The notes beneath the pieces are model-generated. The model searched no databases and was not told the origin of the DNA. It saw nothing but the letters and a program-made list of their open reading frames with translations. 64,000 bases of DNA, taken from positions 248,001 to 312,000 of the forward strand of contig OZ251536.1 in NCBI GenBank assembly GCA_965243245.1, read 5' to 3'. Source of the stretch: JAYQKL01 sp965243245 (GTDB lineage: Bacteria > Pseudomonadota > Alphaproteobacteria > RS24). The translations under genes were made by a program, and so were the position numbers. This document shows positions 25,031 through 33,772 of the stretch, piece after piece (the stretch's first letter is position 1; every line of letters starts with the position of its first letter).

Positions 25031-26415
25031 TCGGGCGTTAAATCCTGAGCCGCTTTTCGAATGCCTTTAACGATAACCTTAAAACTTGTCGCAGGGCCGG
25101 GTGTCGGTGAGGATTTAGTTTTCAATACATAGTTCGGACTGCTTAAGCTGAGGTCCAGCCTATGAAATAGGCGCGCAATGGTTATTCCCATCAGGACTTC
25201 GGCTAGGTTTTGTCCAAGGCATGTATGGGCGCCTCTGCCAAATGGCGAATATACGCCGGGTTGATTATGTTCGGCGCGTTCATCAAAGAAACGCTCTGGG
25301 TCAAATTTTTGTGGGTCGGGGAAATATTTTTCTTGAAAATGCGGCACACTCGTTGCGACATATAACATTTCACCTTCTGGAATGTGATGCCCTTCAAACT
25401 CAATATCGCAAGTCGTGGTCCGCATTTGCGCAACAGCTATCGGCCATAGACGCATGGCCTCACGAATACAGCCCGCAATCACCCGCAAGTCACGAATGTC
25501 ATTTTCCGTGACCGTTTCTTTTGCAAACAAAGCATCAGCTTCCGCTTGAACGCGCTCCAGCAAACCCGGCGTTTTCAAAACGCCATATACCGTTCCCGCA
25601 AGCGTGTTCGCCACCGTATCAAGACCCGCAACATAAGGCCCCGTCAGCAATAAAGAAAGATCCGTCTCAGGGATTAAATCAGGATGCTCCCGATGCGTGC
25701 GCATAATATCGCCGAGAAGATTCTTCGGCAAAGTCCCATTATCTGCATGAGCCTTAAACTCCATAATCATCTTGCGGCTAAGCTCCTCAACCCGTTTATT
25801 TGCCCTCTTGAAGGATGGGAATTTCAAAAACCATTTCGGTCTTTGGCGCGTGACTAACACATTCAGCATAAACAGAATATTAACGCGAATATCACGCACA
25901 TATTCCAAGGGCGCACTGCCGGTTAGGATTTCTCCGAGCTCTTGCACAATCATATATTGGAACGCCTCCAACACAGGAACGCGTCGCCCTTTGAACCAAT
26001 TGGTCTTGATAGAATCATCAATCGTGGATGATAAGATATGATATTTGCCTCTGACGGCTTCGCGCGAAAAGCCTTCACGCATGATGCGGCGTAACTGGCG
26101 ATGGAGGTCGCCATCTGAGCCAGTTAAAATATGCTTTGCACCATAAAATTCACGAAAATCATCCCAAAATTCTTTTGATCTAAATTTTTCGCGCCCGCCC
26201 GGCTTAGTCATAAATAAAGCGGCCTCAGTTCCGGCAATGACGGTCTGCTCGCGGCCAAAAACATTAATCTTATAGGCCGGCCCATACACCTGATAGGCCC
26301 GCAAAAAAAAGGCCGCCGGATCCGCCGCCATTTCTAATGTATTGCCAATAAAAGGAATGCCCTTAACAGTAGGTATTTCCTTGACTGCGTTATCCTTTAC
26401 CATTGTACTCGACAT
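25012..26415 (-). CDS. Cytochrome P450
   Basis: Heme monooxygenase of 467 residues. It has the I-helix oxygen-activation motif AGLDTVAN, the ExxR motif in CIREAMRLWP, a PERF-like DPERFFDER, and the heme-binding FGRGAHTCLGQ with the axial Cys. The start ATG at 26415 has AAAGGAG seven bases upstream; a longer frame to 26475 lacks this. It lies in an operon behind a TetR gene and an SDR, upstream of a Rieske oxygenase. The 2Fe-2S ferredoxin at 37962 shares a candidate operator with this operon and may be its electron donor. Steroid or terpenoid hydroxylation is inferred from context. Confidence 0.92.
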   Translation of the reverse strand: MSSTMVKDNAVKEIPTVKGIPFIGNTLEMAADPAAFFLRAYQVYGPAYKINVFGREQTVIAGTEAALFMTKPGGREKFRSKEFWDDFREFYGAKHILTGSDGDLHRQLRRIMREGFSREAVRGKYHILSSTIDDSIKTNWFKGRRVPVLEAFQYMIVQELGEILTGSAPLEYVRDIRVNILFMLNVLVTRQRPKWFLKFPSFKRANKRVEELSRKMIMEFKAHADNGTLPKNLLGDIMRTHREHPDLIPETDLSLLLTGPYVAGLDTVANTLAGTVYGVLKTPGLLERVQAEADALFAKETVTENDIRDLRVIAGCIREAMRLWPIAVAQMRTTTCDIEFEGHHIPEGEMLYVATSVPHFQEKYFPDPQKFDPERFFDERAEHNQPGVYSPFGRGAHTCLGQNLAEVLMGITIARLFHRLDLSLSSPNYVLKTKSSPTPGPATSFKVIVKGIRKAAQDLTPEKIKAN

Positions 26416-26478
26416 TTTTTTCTCCTTTATAAGTTTTAACTTGACCCTATTCAGATTATGTAGCGACTTTCTCAAGCC

Positions 26479-27357
26479 TTAGAACATAGTGGGTATTGAG
26501 GGGCCTGTTTCAGTAATCATTTCTTCAAACCTTTTACGGATTGCCGCTTTGCCCATTTGCGTCAATGGCTTGACCCAAAATTTGCCCTCAAGAAGGGCAT
26601 CATGGGTGTAATCTGCAAATTCTTCAGCTTCGGTAATGTCGACTTCATGCCCGATGGTTTCTTTCATGACTTGTTGCAGGCTATTGAGGTCTGTTATCCC
26701 GCTTCCCTCGCGTAAAGCTGGAATGTCAAATTCGGGCAGAAGGTTGCGCTGTGAGTTCATCAGCTGCGTGTTGACAATATGCGGGCCGGGAAAAAGAATA
26801 GCCGCCCGCAGTTTTGACCCCATGAGTTGCAATTGGTGGCTTAATGTTTCATAGAGCGCGATGACGGCGGATTTTGAAGCGCAATAGGCAGGTGCCATTT
26901 GCGGAAAAACAACGCCAGCCCCAGATGAAGTTACAGCTATAATAGCTTCTTTGTCTTGTTCCAGCATGCGCGGCACAAATGCCTGTATACCGTATAACGG
27001 ACCATAGAAATTTACAGCCATGCCCCAATGAAATGCCTCTTCTGGCACTTCCCAGTTAAAGGCACCGCCGCCGGCGCCGACGCCCGCATTGTTAAAAACA
27101 CAATCAAGCGGGCTGAATTTTTCAAAAGCATAATCCGCAATAGTAAACACATCATCACGTTTCGTAACATCAAGTTGTTTACCTTCGGCCTCTATGCCCT
27201 CTGCTTTTAGGTCTTGAACGGTTTTGTCCAAGCTATCGTTTTGAATGTCCGTCACCAGAAGATGCGCGCCTTCACGCCCAAGGCGCATGGCAAGAGCTCT
27301 GCCAACGCCGGAAGCACCGCCGGTGATAACAATATTTTTATTTTTAAAACTCTCCAT
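26479..27357 (-). CDS. Short-chain dehydrogenase/reductase
   Basis: 292-residue SDR with TGGASGVGRALA, DIQNDSLDK (acidic residue at the end of strand 2, suggesting NAD preference), NNAGVGAGGG, catalytic VTSSGAGVVFPQMAPAYCASKSA, and a C-terminal extension of about 30 residues beyond the usual fold. It follows the TetR gene by 15 bases and precedes the P450 by 63 bases on the same strand. Likely oxidises the alcohol formed by the P450 or Rieske enzyme, by context only. Confidence 0.87.
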   Translation of the reverse strand: MESFKNKNIVITGGASGVGRALAMRLGREGAHLLVTDIQNDSLDKTVQDLKAEGIEAEGKQLDVTKRDDVFTIADYAFEKFSPLDCVFNNAGVGAGGGAFNWEVPEEAFHWGMAVNFYGPLYGIQAFVPRMLEQDKEAIIAVTSSGAGVVFPQMAPAYCASKSAVIALYETLSHQLQLMGSKLRAAILFPGPHIVNTQLMNSQRNLLPEFDIPALREGSGITDLNSLQQVMKETIGHEVDITEAEEFADYTHDALLEGKFWVKPLTQMGKAAIRKRFEEMITETGPSIPTMF

Positions 27358-27372
27358 ATTTTAATATCCAGT

Positions 27373-28107
27373 TTATGTTGACTTCAAAAAATCAAGCATG
27401 AATAAACTATCGCCTCGATTTTCAATCGTGCTTTTGAAGACGATGTAAAGAAGGTCATTTGTTTTTTTGGCGGAAGTTTCTGTATAAGCCTCCAGACCGT
27501 CAGTTAAATTTGGGAAATCCTGCTGATTAAGGTTACTCATAATTTGTGTAAAGGCTTCAAACAAAGAGCTATCTTGGTCTCCGAATTTGCGGTGGCGCAC
27601 ATCTTCTACCGCGCCTGAAATGGCAACCATAGATAAACGATTAAATAGTTTTGTCGCCTCTATGGGCGTAAAGCCGCGACTTACTAAGCTTTCAAGGAAT
27701 TTTTCAACAATGTTGAAATATAATTCAAAGCCATATTCAACCTTGAAGTAGTGCTGAATATGGGACGGTGTGTCTGCCATAAGCTTTTGCAAAGACATGA
27801 TATAATCATAACTATATTCAACCCAGTTCTGCCCGACATCCTTTGGCAGAGGCAGTGCTTTCATGGCATGGACAGCGGCGGCTTCGATTAAGGCTTCTCG
27901 GCTGTCGAAATATTGATAAAAAGTCGTTGTGCCTGCATTTAGTTTCACGGCGAGTTTCTTTAGGGTGAGATTTTCAAGCCCTAATTCAAGAGCTGCATCC
28001 AATATTCTTTCTTGGTTCAAAACCCGAGGGCGACCAACATTAAGTTTTGGGTTGTCATGAAGTTTTGGGTTGTCATGACTTATTTTTTTAGCACTTATGC
28101 TTTGCAT
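27373..28107 (-). CDS. TetR-family transcriptional regulator
   Basis: About 244 residues. The N-terminal helix-turn-helix (NQERILDAALELGLENLTLKKLAVKLNAGTTTFYQYF) is classic TetR, followed by an effector/dimerisation domain of about 150 residues. I favour the ATG at 28107. Before the HTH lies a duplicated HDNPKL hexapeptide caused by an 18-bp tandem repeat. The gene leads the SDR-P450-Rieske operon. A 25-bp inverted repeat sits just upstream of its start, and a similar one lies in the 37.9 kb divergent promoter, suggesting autoregulation plus control of the CoA-transferase and ferredoxin operons. The effector is unknown, perhaps a CoA ester. Confidence 0.88.
   Translation of the reverse strand: MQSISAKKISHDNPKLHDNPKLNVGRPRVLNQERILDAALELGLENLTLKKLAVKLNAGTTTFYQYFDSREALIEAAAVHAMKALPLPKDVGQNWVEYSYDYIMSLQKLMADTPSHIQHYFKVEYGFELYFNIVEKFLESLVSRGFTPIEATKLFNRLSMVAISGAVEDVRHRKFGDQDSSLFEAFTQIMSNLNQQDFPNLTDGLEAYTETSAKKTNDLLYIVFKSTIENRGDSLFMLDFLKST
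28043..28078. repeat. Exact 18-bp tandem duplication in TetR gene
   Basis: AGTTTTGGGTTGTCATGA occurs twice in direct succession (28043-28060, 28061-28078), in frame, doubling a HDNPKL peptide ahead of the DNA-binding domain. The copies are identical, so the duplication looks recent. Confidence 0.92.
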
Positions 28108-28123
28108 TTTTGAACACCGCAAT

Positions 28124-28148
28124 AATTTTCGAACATAATTCGAATATT
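28124..28148. promoter_or_regulatory. Candidate TetR operator (site 1)
   Basis: Inverted repeat with arms AATTTTCGAA (28124-28133) and TTCGAATATT (28139-28148), spacer of five; one arm pair is mismatched. It lies 17 bases upstream of the TetR ATG in the divergent TetR/crotonase promoter. The left arm, with three more preceding bases, is identical to the left half of a similar repeat at 37875. Confidence 0.55.
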
Positions 28149-28205
28149 CATATATGAGTCCCATAAAGTCAAATAAAATGCTTCCCTATCTGGTAAGGTG
28201 CTTAT

Positions 28206-29228
28206 TTGAGGCGTGTTTTATATATAAAAGAGAAGTTAAGTAACTTGTTACAACAGTTTGAAATACATCAGTTAATGGAAGAAAATATTTCAGCTGAGGA
28301 AGTCGGCGCATTTTCTAAAAAGCCTTATATTTTTTTTCAGCTTACCCAAGATGACGCCGTTTTAGCTAAATGGCTTGAGCATCTGGCTTGTCCTGTTATT
28401 GGCTTTTGTGAAAAGGAACTTGCGGCGACGCAGCTGGCAATTGCTTGCGACACTGTTGTGCGGTCTCAAGAAGAAGCGTTTTTGTTGCTTCAAAATATTG
28501 AAAAATCACCCCTTGCGGCTTTGGTTTTGCTTCAGCAATTACGCTTGAGTGAAACCTTATCGGCGCAACAAGCTCTGATATCTGAGAGTCTGGCTTATGC
28601 GACGGTTCAAAAGGGGGCTGAATTTTCTGCTTGGCGAGCGCACTATACGCCTGAAAAAGAGAAAAAACCCAACCAGCCCCCGCTTAAATTTTTTCATGAT
28701 ACAAAAGACACAAGCAAACTTAATATCGTCTTTGATAGCCCCGCGACCGATAATGCCATGAACGTGACGATGCGGGATGCTTTTTGTGAAGCCTTAGAGA
28801 TGGCATCTTTGGATATTTCGGTTAGCCATATTCATTTATCTGCCCACGGCAGATGTTTTTCTGTTGGCGGCGATATTGCTGAGTTTGGGATGGTGCGTGA
28901 CCCTGCAACGGCGCATTGGATTAGGGGGGTAAGGCTTGCCGCGCGGTGTTTGGTGAAGCTGAATAAACCTCTATCGGTTCTTGTTGAGGGGGCGGCGATT
29001 GGGGCAGGGGCTGAAATTGCTGCTTTTGCGACTCATCTGATGGCGACTAAGGATGCTTGGTTTCAATTACCAGAACTTAAATATGGCTTGATCCCCGGGG
29101 CCGGCGGAACAGTTAGTTTGGTACGGCGTATCGGGCGACATAAAACTGCTTTTATGGGGTTGTCGATGAAAAAAATAAAAGCCCAACAGGCTTATGAGTG
29201 GGGGCTGGTTGATGAGTTGGTTGAATAA
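28206..29228 (+). CDS. Enoyl-CoA hydratase/isomerase family protein, C-terminally short
   Basis: Crotonase-fold protein of up to 340 residues. Residues about 170-340 contain the crotonase core: LSAHGRCFSVGGDIAEFG (oxyanion-hole strand) and VEGAAIGAGAEIAAFATHLMA, followed by ELKYGLIPGAGGTVSLVRRIG and ending at QAYEWGLVDELVE. The usual C-terminal helical segment of about 60-80 residues is missing. A roughly 150-residue N-terminal region is not recognisable as crotonase. The start is unclear (TTG at 28206, TTG at 28245 or ATG at 28275). Its 3' end overlaps the convergent amidohydrolase gene by 37 bases. Divergent from the TetR gene. Probably acts on a CoA ester; activity is uncertain given the missing C-terminus. 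Confidence 0.75.
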   Translation: MRRVLYIKEKLSNLLQQFEIHQLMEENISAEEVGAFSKKPYIFFQLTQDDAVLAKWLEHLACPVIGFCEKELAATQLAIACDTVVRSQEEAFLLLQNIEKSPLAALVLLQQLRLSETLSAQQALISESLAYATVQKGAEFSAWRAHYTPEKEKKPNQPPLKFFHDTKDTSKLNIVFDSPATDNAMNVTMRDAFCEALEMASLDISVSHIHLSAHGRCFSVGGDIAEFGMVRDPATAHWIRGVRLAARCLVKLNKPLSVLVEGAAIGAGAEIAAFATHLMATKDAWFQLPELKYGLIPGAGGTVSLVRRIGRHKTAFMGLSMKKIKAQQAYEWGLVDELVE

Positions 29229-30550
29229 ACCAGACTTCCATCAATAAAGGTTGCTTGTATTTTCACTTGCGCTAATTGGTTTCGTACAGTGCGCCACGGC
29301 TTTGTTAAGAGGCATAAATCGGCGGGTTGACCTATGGCAATTCTTCTTTGCTGGCTTAGGTTTGAGGCTTTTTTCTGATAGAGTCCGAGTGCTTGTTCAG
29401 CCGTGATCTCTTCATCATAGCTTAACCCTTTAGGGCGGTTGCAGGCATAGTCCATAGCGACCCACGGATTAAATTTGCCAAACGGTGCGTCACTGCCCGC
29501 CGCAAGAGCAATATCGGCTTTTAAAAATGACCCAACACGCCATAAAAAGGGTAAATCTCTTTTTGCCACATCAGCCAAATAAGCTGGCGCGCGTTCCCCA
29601 ATGAAATGAGGCTGGGTGACAACACTAATGCCAAGCCGTTTAATCTGCTCCATCGCTTCGTGATTGGTTAAGGCGGCGTGTTCTATGCGATCATCATGGC
29701 GCGGGCCAGCAGCTTCTAAAGCGGCAAGCGTCAGCAGTAATTCTGCATGGGTGACGCAGTGCGAGGCAATCGCGCGACCACACTCATGAGCCCTTTTAAT
29801 AAGCTTTGTCAGTGTCTCAAGAGCCGGTAAATTATCTTCATGATAATGAAGTTTGACTTGACCTATTATGGTTTGGTTTTTTTCTAAATCAGGCGGCAAC
29901 TCATAATTTCCCATCATCCTAACTTTTAAAGGCTGTGAGGCTGTACTTAGATATTCAAAGTCTTCGCCATTATTATGCGGCGTGACCTCGGTGACGCCCG
30001 TAATCCCGAATGATAGCAACTTATTAATGAGAGGCGTCAAATCAGGTCTGCTCTGTGTCCCGAATGACCGAATAGCAATATCGCCATCAAATAGGCGTCC
30101 ATTTTCGGGCGTGGCAAAATCTAACTGCCGTTTGGCAAGACTGTTAAAAATCCATAAGCGTCCCGTTCTGTGCTGGATACGAATAGGTATGTTCGGCGCA
30201 AATTGATCTAACCATTTACAATCAATGTCGCCGGCAACGCTTTCATAATATCCTACGCCGCGTAATTCTTGCTTAGGGCGGGCACTTTTATAGGCTTGGT
30301 GAAGTTGCTCAATCAACTCTTGTTCGGTCGCTACTTCTGGGGGCCCGCAAATAACCGATCTCATCGCCGCCGCCGCGGCGTTTAAATGAATATGATGGTC
30401 ATGTAATCCAGCCAGCAAAGCACCGCCATAAGCCTCAAAAACCGACTCATCAGAATGCGCTTCAAGCAAGGGAGAAATTTGACTAATCAGCCCCCTTTTA
30501 AGCCTTATATCAAAGATCGTGCCGTTTATTTCAGCCTGTTTAATCAGCAT
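29192..30550 (-). CDS. Amidohydrolase family protein (YtcJ-like)
   Basis: Metal-dependent hydrolase of about 452 residues with the HxH motif in GLHDHHIHL, metal/active-site His residues in ASHCVTHAELL and DDRIEHAALTN, and the late Asp in AAGSDAPFGKFNPW. The C-terminal beta-sandwich region ends with ADLCLLTKPW and a second strand set. The ATG at 30550 has AAAGGTGAG upstream; a GTG at 30559 is the alternative. It overlaps the CoA-transferase stop by 11 bases, so it is last in the minus-strand CoA-ester operon. Unlike the 18692 protein it keeps metal ligands. Possible lactone or cyclic-ketone ring hydrolase; substrate unknown. Confidence 0.82.
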   Translation of the reverse strand: MLIKQAEINGTIFDIRLKRGLISQISPLLEAHSDESVFEAYGGALLAGLHDHHIHLNAAAAAMRSVICGPPEVATEQELIEQLHQAYKSARPKQELRGVGYYESVAGDIDCKWLDQFAPNIPIRIQHRTGRLWIFNSLAKRQLDFATPENGRLFDGDIAIRSFGTQSRPDLTPLINKLLSFGITGVTEVTPHNNGEDFEYLSTASQPLKVRMMGNYELPPDLEKNQTIIGQVKLHYHEDNLPALETLTKLIKRAHECGRAIASHCVTHAELLLTLAALEAAGPRHDDRIEHAALTNHEAMEQIKRLGISVVTQPHFIGERAPAYLADVAKRDLPFLWRVGSFLKADIALAAGSDAPFGKFNPWVAMDYACNRPKGLSYDEEITAEQALGLYQKKASNLSQQRRIAIGQPADLCLLTKPWRTVRNQLAQVKIQATFIDGSLVYSTNSSTSPHS

Positions 30551-31940
30551 ATTGCTCACCTTTAAGCCATTCAGTCTTGAGGCGTTTTGTATCCGCCCCC
30601 AAAGGCTTTGCCTGACAATATGCGCGCCTCGCTATATAGGGCGTATATAAGCTACCTTTTGGAGCTTGCCCAAGATAAATAGGATGCAAATTTTTGCCGC
30701 TATATAGCGCGTATTTCAAAACATTCACCATCGGTAAGTCAATCAATCCCCCACCCTTTAAATAAGTAGCATAAGCTACTACAGCACCATGTAAGCCACT
30801 TATTGGGTCGGCAATGGCATCACCGACAAAGCAGGGCGTGCTATGGTATTTTTCCATCATATAAGGCAAACCAGCTTCTACAGAAATATCGTCACCAAAG
30901 CCAATGCGATTTGCCGCCTTGCCATAACGTCCATAGGCTGTGATACTAAGCCATGTTTTGGCGTTGCTTTTGGCAATAATATTTTCAGCGTCCAAGCCAA
31001 GTTGCTTGAGCGCGCGTGGACGCGAGCCCTCTATGATAATATCGGCATGGTTGACCAATTTATGCAGGAAATTTATGTCTTTTACATCATTGAAATCAAG
31101 TGCCAGCGATAATTTATCATCATTTAGCAAATCATAAAATGCTTGATTACCCCCCCGTGCCCCGTCTGGTCGCGTCAGGCTTTCAATTTTGATCACTCTT
31201 GCACCGATTTTGCTTAATAGGCTTGCCGCAAGAGGGCCTGCCCAAAGACTGGAAAAGTCAAGAACAAGCGGCGGCTTATTATTGGATTGTGCTAATTGGC
31301 TCTTGGTGTTTGCAGCAACATGACACCAGTCGCAAGCCTTATTTGTTGATGTATAGGCGGCAATTGGGAGACCGCACTCAATGCCTTGTTTGACGAGCTT
31401 ATCAGAGGGAAGTGTTTTAAATAGCGATTGAAGTTTTGGCAGCCAGTCTTTTTGATTATTGAGATTTATAGTCTCGGCTGTTTGGTTCCATAGACCGAAG
31501 GTGAGGGCGGGCAAAATATCTAAGTCATCTTGGCGGGCTAAAGAAAGCGCAAATAGAGCGTCTTTGGCTTTGAATAAATGGGTAAATCCATTCGCCGAAC
31601 TTATGACTGAACTTGTTCGTGAACGGGATTCTTTTTGCGCCAATGCCACTATATGTCGCCGTTCACCAATGAGTTGAATACCATTTTTTGGTAAGTTGCT
31701 TGCTTTTTCAGGGGCCAGCGACTTAAGCGCAAGCAGAGCCCCATCCGCCGCATGGGTGAGATCAATAGGAAACACAATATTGTGTTGCTGAGTTTGTCTG
31801 GTGACTAAACTAAGCCCACTTTTTTGCCACGCAATGTCATGGGCGTCCAAATGGCTGTCCCCAATGATGGCAACATCATTGTGCCTGAGAAATTTTAACA
31901 GGCCATGAGCATAATCAGAGGCGCGTAAATAAGCAGTCAT
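30540..31940 (-). CDS. Family III CoA-transferase with rearranged domains
   Basis: 466 residues. From about residue 225 it reads as the N-terminal half of a CaiB/BaiF CoA-transferase: VLDFSSLWAGPLAASLLSKIGARVIKIES, LALDFND, then AYGRYG and FVGDAIADPISGLHGA with the candidate catalytic Asp. The first 220 residues resemble the C-terminal half of the same fold (LFALSLARQDDLDILPAL … ECGLPIAA). The order is therefore swapped relative to standard enzymes, or this is a shortened two-domain fusion. It overlaps the acyl-CoA ligase by four bases. Probably transfers CoA to or from a carboxylate, or acts as a racemase. Confidence 0.78.
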   Translation of the reverse strand: MTAYLRASDYAHGLLKFLRHNDVAIIGDSHLDAHDIAWQKSGLSLVTRQTQQHNIVFPIDLTHAADGALLALKSLAPEKASNLPKNGIQLIGERRHIVALAQKESRSRTSSVISSANGFTHLFKAKDALFALSLARQDDLDILPALTFGLWNQTAETINLNNQKDWLPKLQSLFKTLPSDKLVKQGIECGLPIAAYTSTNKACDWCHVAANTKSQLAQSNNKPPLVLDFSSLWAGPLAASLLSKIGARVIKIESLTRPDGARGGNQAFYDLLNDDKLSLALDFNDVKDINFLHKLVNHADIIIEGSRPRALKQLGLDAENIIAKSNAKTWLSITAYGRYGKAANRIGFGDDISVEAGLPYMMEKYHSTPCFVGDAIADPISGLHGAVVAYATYLKGGGLIDLPMVNVLKYALYSGKNLHPIYLGQAPKGSLYTPYIARRAYCQAKPLGADTKRLKTEWLKGEQYAD

Positions 31941-33427
31941 ACTTCATCTTGAGCCGCCGTAAAATCAAGGCGCAATAATCTTCGAAGAAGTTTACCTGTT
32001 TCATTATAAGGCAACTCATTCTTGTATAAGATTTTAGTCGGCACCCGACTTGAGCGCAGCTTGTCTTTGACCAAGGCACAAAGCTCTTTTGAAGAAGGCG
32101 GCTTATCAATATTTGTTGGCACGATAACAGCACCAACCGCTTCGCCCCATTCTTCATCAGCAATGGCCAAAACCGCAACATCCTTAACCCCGCTATGAGA
32201 AATAAGAACATCTTCCACTTCGCCCGGAGAAATATTTTCCCCCCCTCGAACAATCACATCATCGGCGCGTCCATCAAGAAATAAAAACCCTCCAGAATCT
32301 AAAAACCCGCGATCACGGGTCGCAAACCACCCCTCATCATCTAGTGCCGAACCAACGCCATGATATTCACCGCTTACCTGTTCGCCGCGCACATATACAT
32401 CTCCCGCATTACCCGCCGGACAGGCATTGCCATTATCATCTCGAATAGTAAGCTCAATCGTTGCAAGAGGCTGGCCGACAGAGGTCAGCCGTGCCCGTTT
32501 TTGCGGCTCATCCGAGGTGAAGGCGGTGCGGTGTGCTTCTGGGCCGAGCAGGCAAATCGTTGAACTTGTTTCTGTAAGCCCATAAGCATTTGTGAAATCA
32601 ACTTGCGGCATCATCTCCATAGCCCGCTCAATGATAGATAAAGGCATCTTGCCGCCGCCATAAGCAATGGCTCGCAAATGTAATTCAGGAAGCCCATTTT
32701 CATCGGCATATTCAATAATGCGCTGTAGCATTGTTGGTACAAGAAAGGCTTGCGTGATTTTTTCTTCATGGGCAAGTTTCAACCATGCATCGGGGCTGAA
32801 ATTGGGCAACTGAACCATCCGCCGTCCGGCATAGGTCGAGCTCAAAACGGCAGAAATTCCGGCAATATGATAAGGCGGAACGCAAAGCAAAGTCGCTTCT
32901 TCTTCGCCCGCGCCCATAAACTCAACCGTACCCAAAATATAAGACATCAAATGATCATGTCTCAAAATAGCAGATTTAGGCACGCCCGTGGTGCCACTCG
33001 TAAACAGTTCAATAGCAATCAAGCCTTCTTCATCAATGGCGTCACCTTCAAATATCTTGCTTGCGGCAAGGGTCTTGCTAACCTCGGCATGGGTTTTCAA
33101 ATCTATGCCGCTCATTGAATAAGACTTATCCGTGATTAAACTGGCAGGCGCGATGCGCTCAAGTAAAGCATCCAGCTGAGCCGCGCCAAGTCGATAATTC
33201 ATTGGCACATAAGGCGTGCCGCGCAAAGCTGCGCCAAATAAAGCAATCGGAACGGTAATATCGTTTTCGTCTAAATAGCCAACCCGGTATCCGTCTTTCA
33301 ATGAAGCGGCTAATTTGCGTGATGCTTGAGCCAGTTCTGCATAGGTCATATTGCGCGTGCCATGGGTGGCGCCAATCCTATCGGGCATAGCGTCACAAGC
33401 CATTTGCAATATGAGATAAATGTTCAT
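31937..33427 (-). CDS. Acyl-CoA synthetase (ANL superfamily)
   Basis: 496-residue AMP-forming ligase with P-loop TSGTTGVPKSAILRHDHL, AYGLTETSSTI, the hinge TRDRGFLDSGGFLFLDGRADDVIVRGGENISPGEVEDVL and a canonical C-terminal PYNETGKLLRRLLR with the catalytic Lys. It is smaller than the 16993 ligase and has a different pocket. It overlaps the CoA-transferase by four bases and follows the small conserved gene by eight. Because the C/D-ring operon at the right has no ligase of its own, this is one candidate for HIP-CoA ligase (FadD3 role), though its similarity to FadD3 looked only general. Confidence 0.9.
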   Translation of the reverse strand: MNIYLILQMACDAMPDRIGATHGTRNMTYAELAQASRKLAASLKDGYRVGYLDENDITVPIALFGAALRGTPYVPMNYRLGAAQLDALLERIAPASLITDKSYSMSGIDLKTHAEVSKTLAASKIFEGDAIDEEGLIAIELFTSGTTGVPKSAILRHDHLMSYILGTVEFMGAGEEEATLLCVPPYHIAGISAVLSSTYAGRRMVQLPNFSPDAWLKLAHEEKITQAFLVPTMLQRIIEYADENGLPELHLRAIAYGGGKMPLSIIERAMEMMPQVDFTNAYGLTETSSTICLLGPEAHRTAFTSDEPQKRARLTSVGQPLATIELTIRDDNGNACPAGNAGDVYVRGEQVSGEYHGVGSALDDEGWFATRDRGFLDSGGFLFLDGRADDVIVRGGENISPGEVEDVLISHSGVKDVAVLAIADEEWGEAVGAVIVPTNIDKPPSSKELCALVKDKLRSSRVPTKILYKNELPYNETGKLLRRLLRLDFTAAQDEV

Positions 33428-33435
33428 ATAAGTTT

Positions 33436-33741
33436 TTAATCAGATGAAGGGAGGCGTTTTGCCTGTTTAATATCAAGCGCCGCGCCATTAATAGCAATCG
33501 TCCCATCGCCGCCACGTGTGCACAGAAATTCTAAGCTCTCCGCCTCGTCCACATAGCGTTTGCCTGCCAGTGTGCCGCCTGCAAAGGCACTCCTAAGAGT
33601 GCCCTTTTGGATCACCGCCTCAGCCTGCATAAGCTCACCCCCACAGGTGATTTCCATGTCATCTCCACAGATCCGCAAAACCATAATTTGAGTGTCGCAA
33701 ACTGCGCTATTCAACTTTGTACCTGCTTTGTAAATTGTCAT
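33436..33741 (-). CDS. Small conserved protein of unknown function
   Basis: 101 residues, no signal peptide or membrane segment, probably a compact beta-rich soluble protein. Features: a paired-cysteine pattern (VCDTQIMVLRICGDDMEITCGGELM), a Gly-rich AGGTLAGKRYVDEAESLEFLCTRGGDGTIAINGAAL, and PSSD at the C-terminus. I recall similar short proteins beside acyl-CoA ligases in actinobacterial and sphingomonad clusters, but this is memory, not a search. It sits between the thiolase-fold gene and the ligase with short gaps and has a plausible AGGA ribosome site. Function not known; a ligase accessory role is conceivable. Confidence 0.7.
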   Translation of the reverse strand: MTIYKAGTKLNSAVCDTQIMVLRICGDDMEITCGGELMQAEAVIQKGTLRSAFAGGTLAGKRYVDEAESLEFLCTRGGDGTIAINGAALDIKQAKRLPSSD

Positions 33742-33772
33742 AACAATATCCTAATAACTTAATCTTTGGGAA

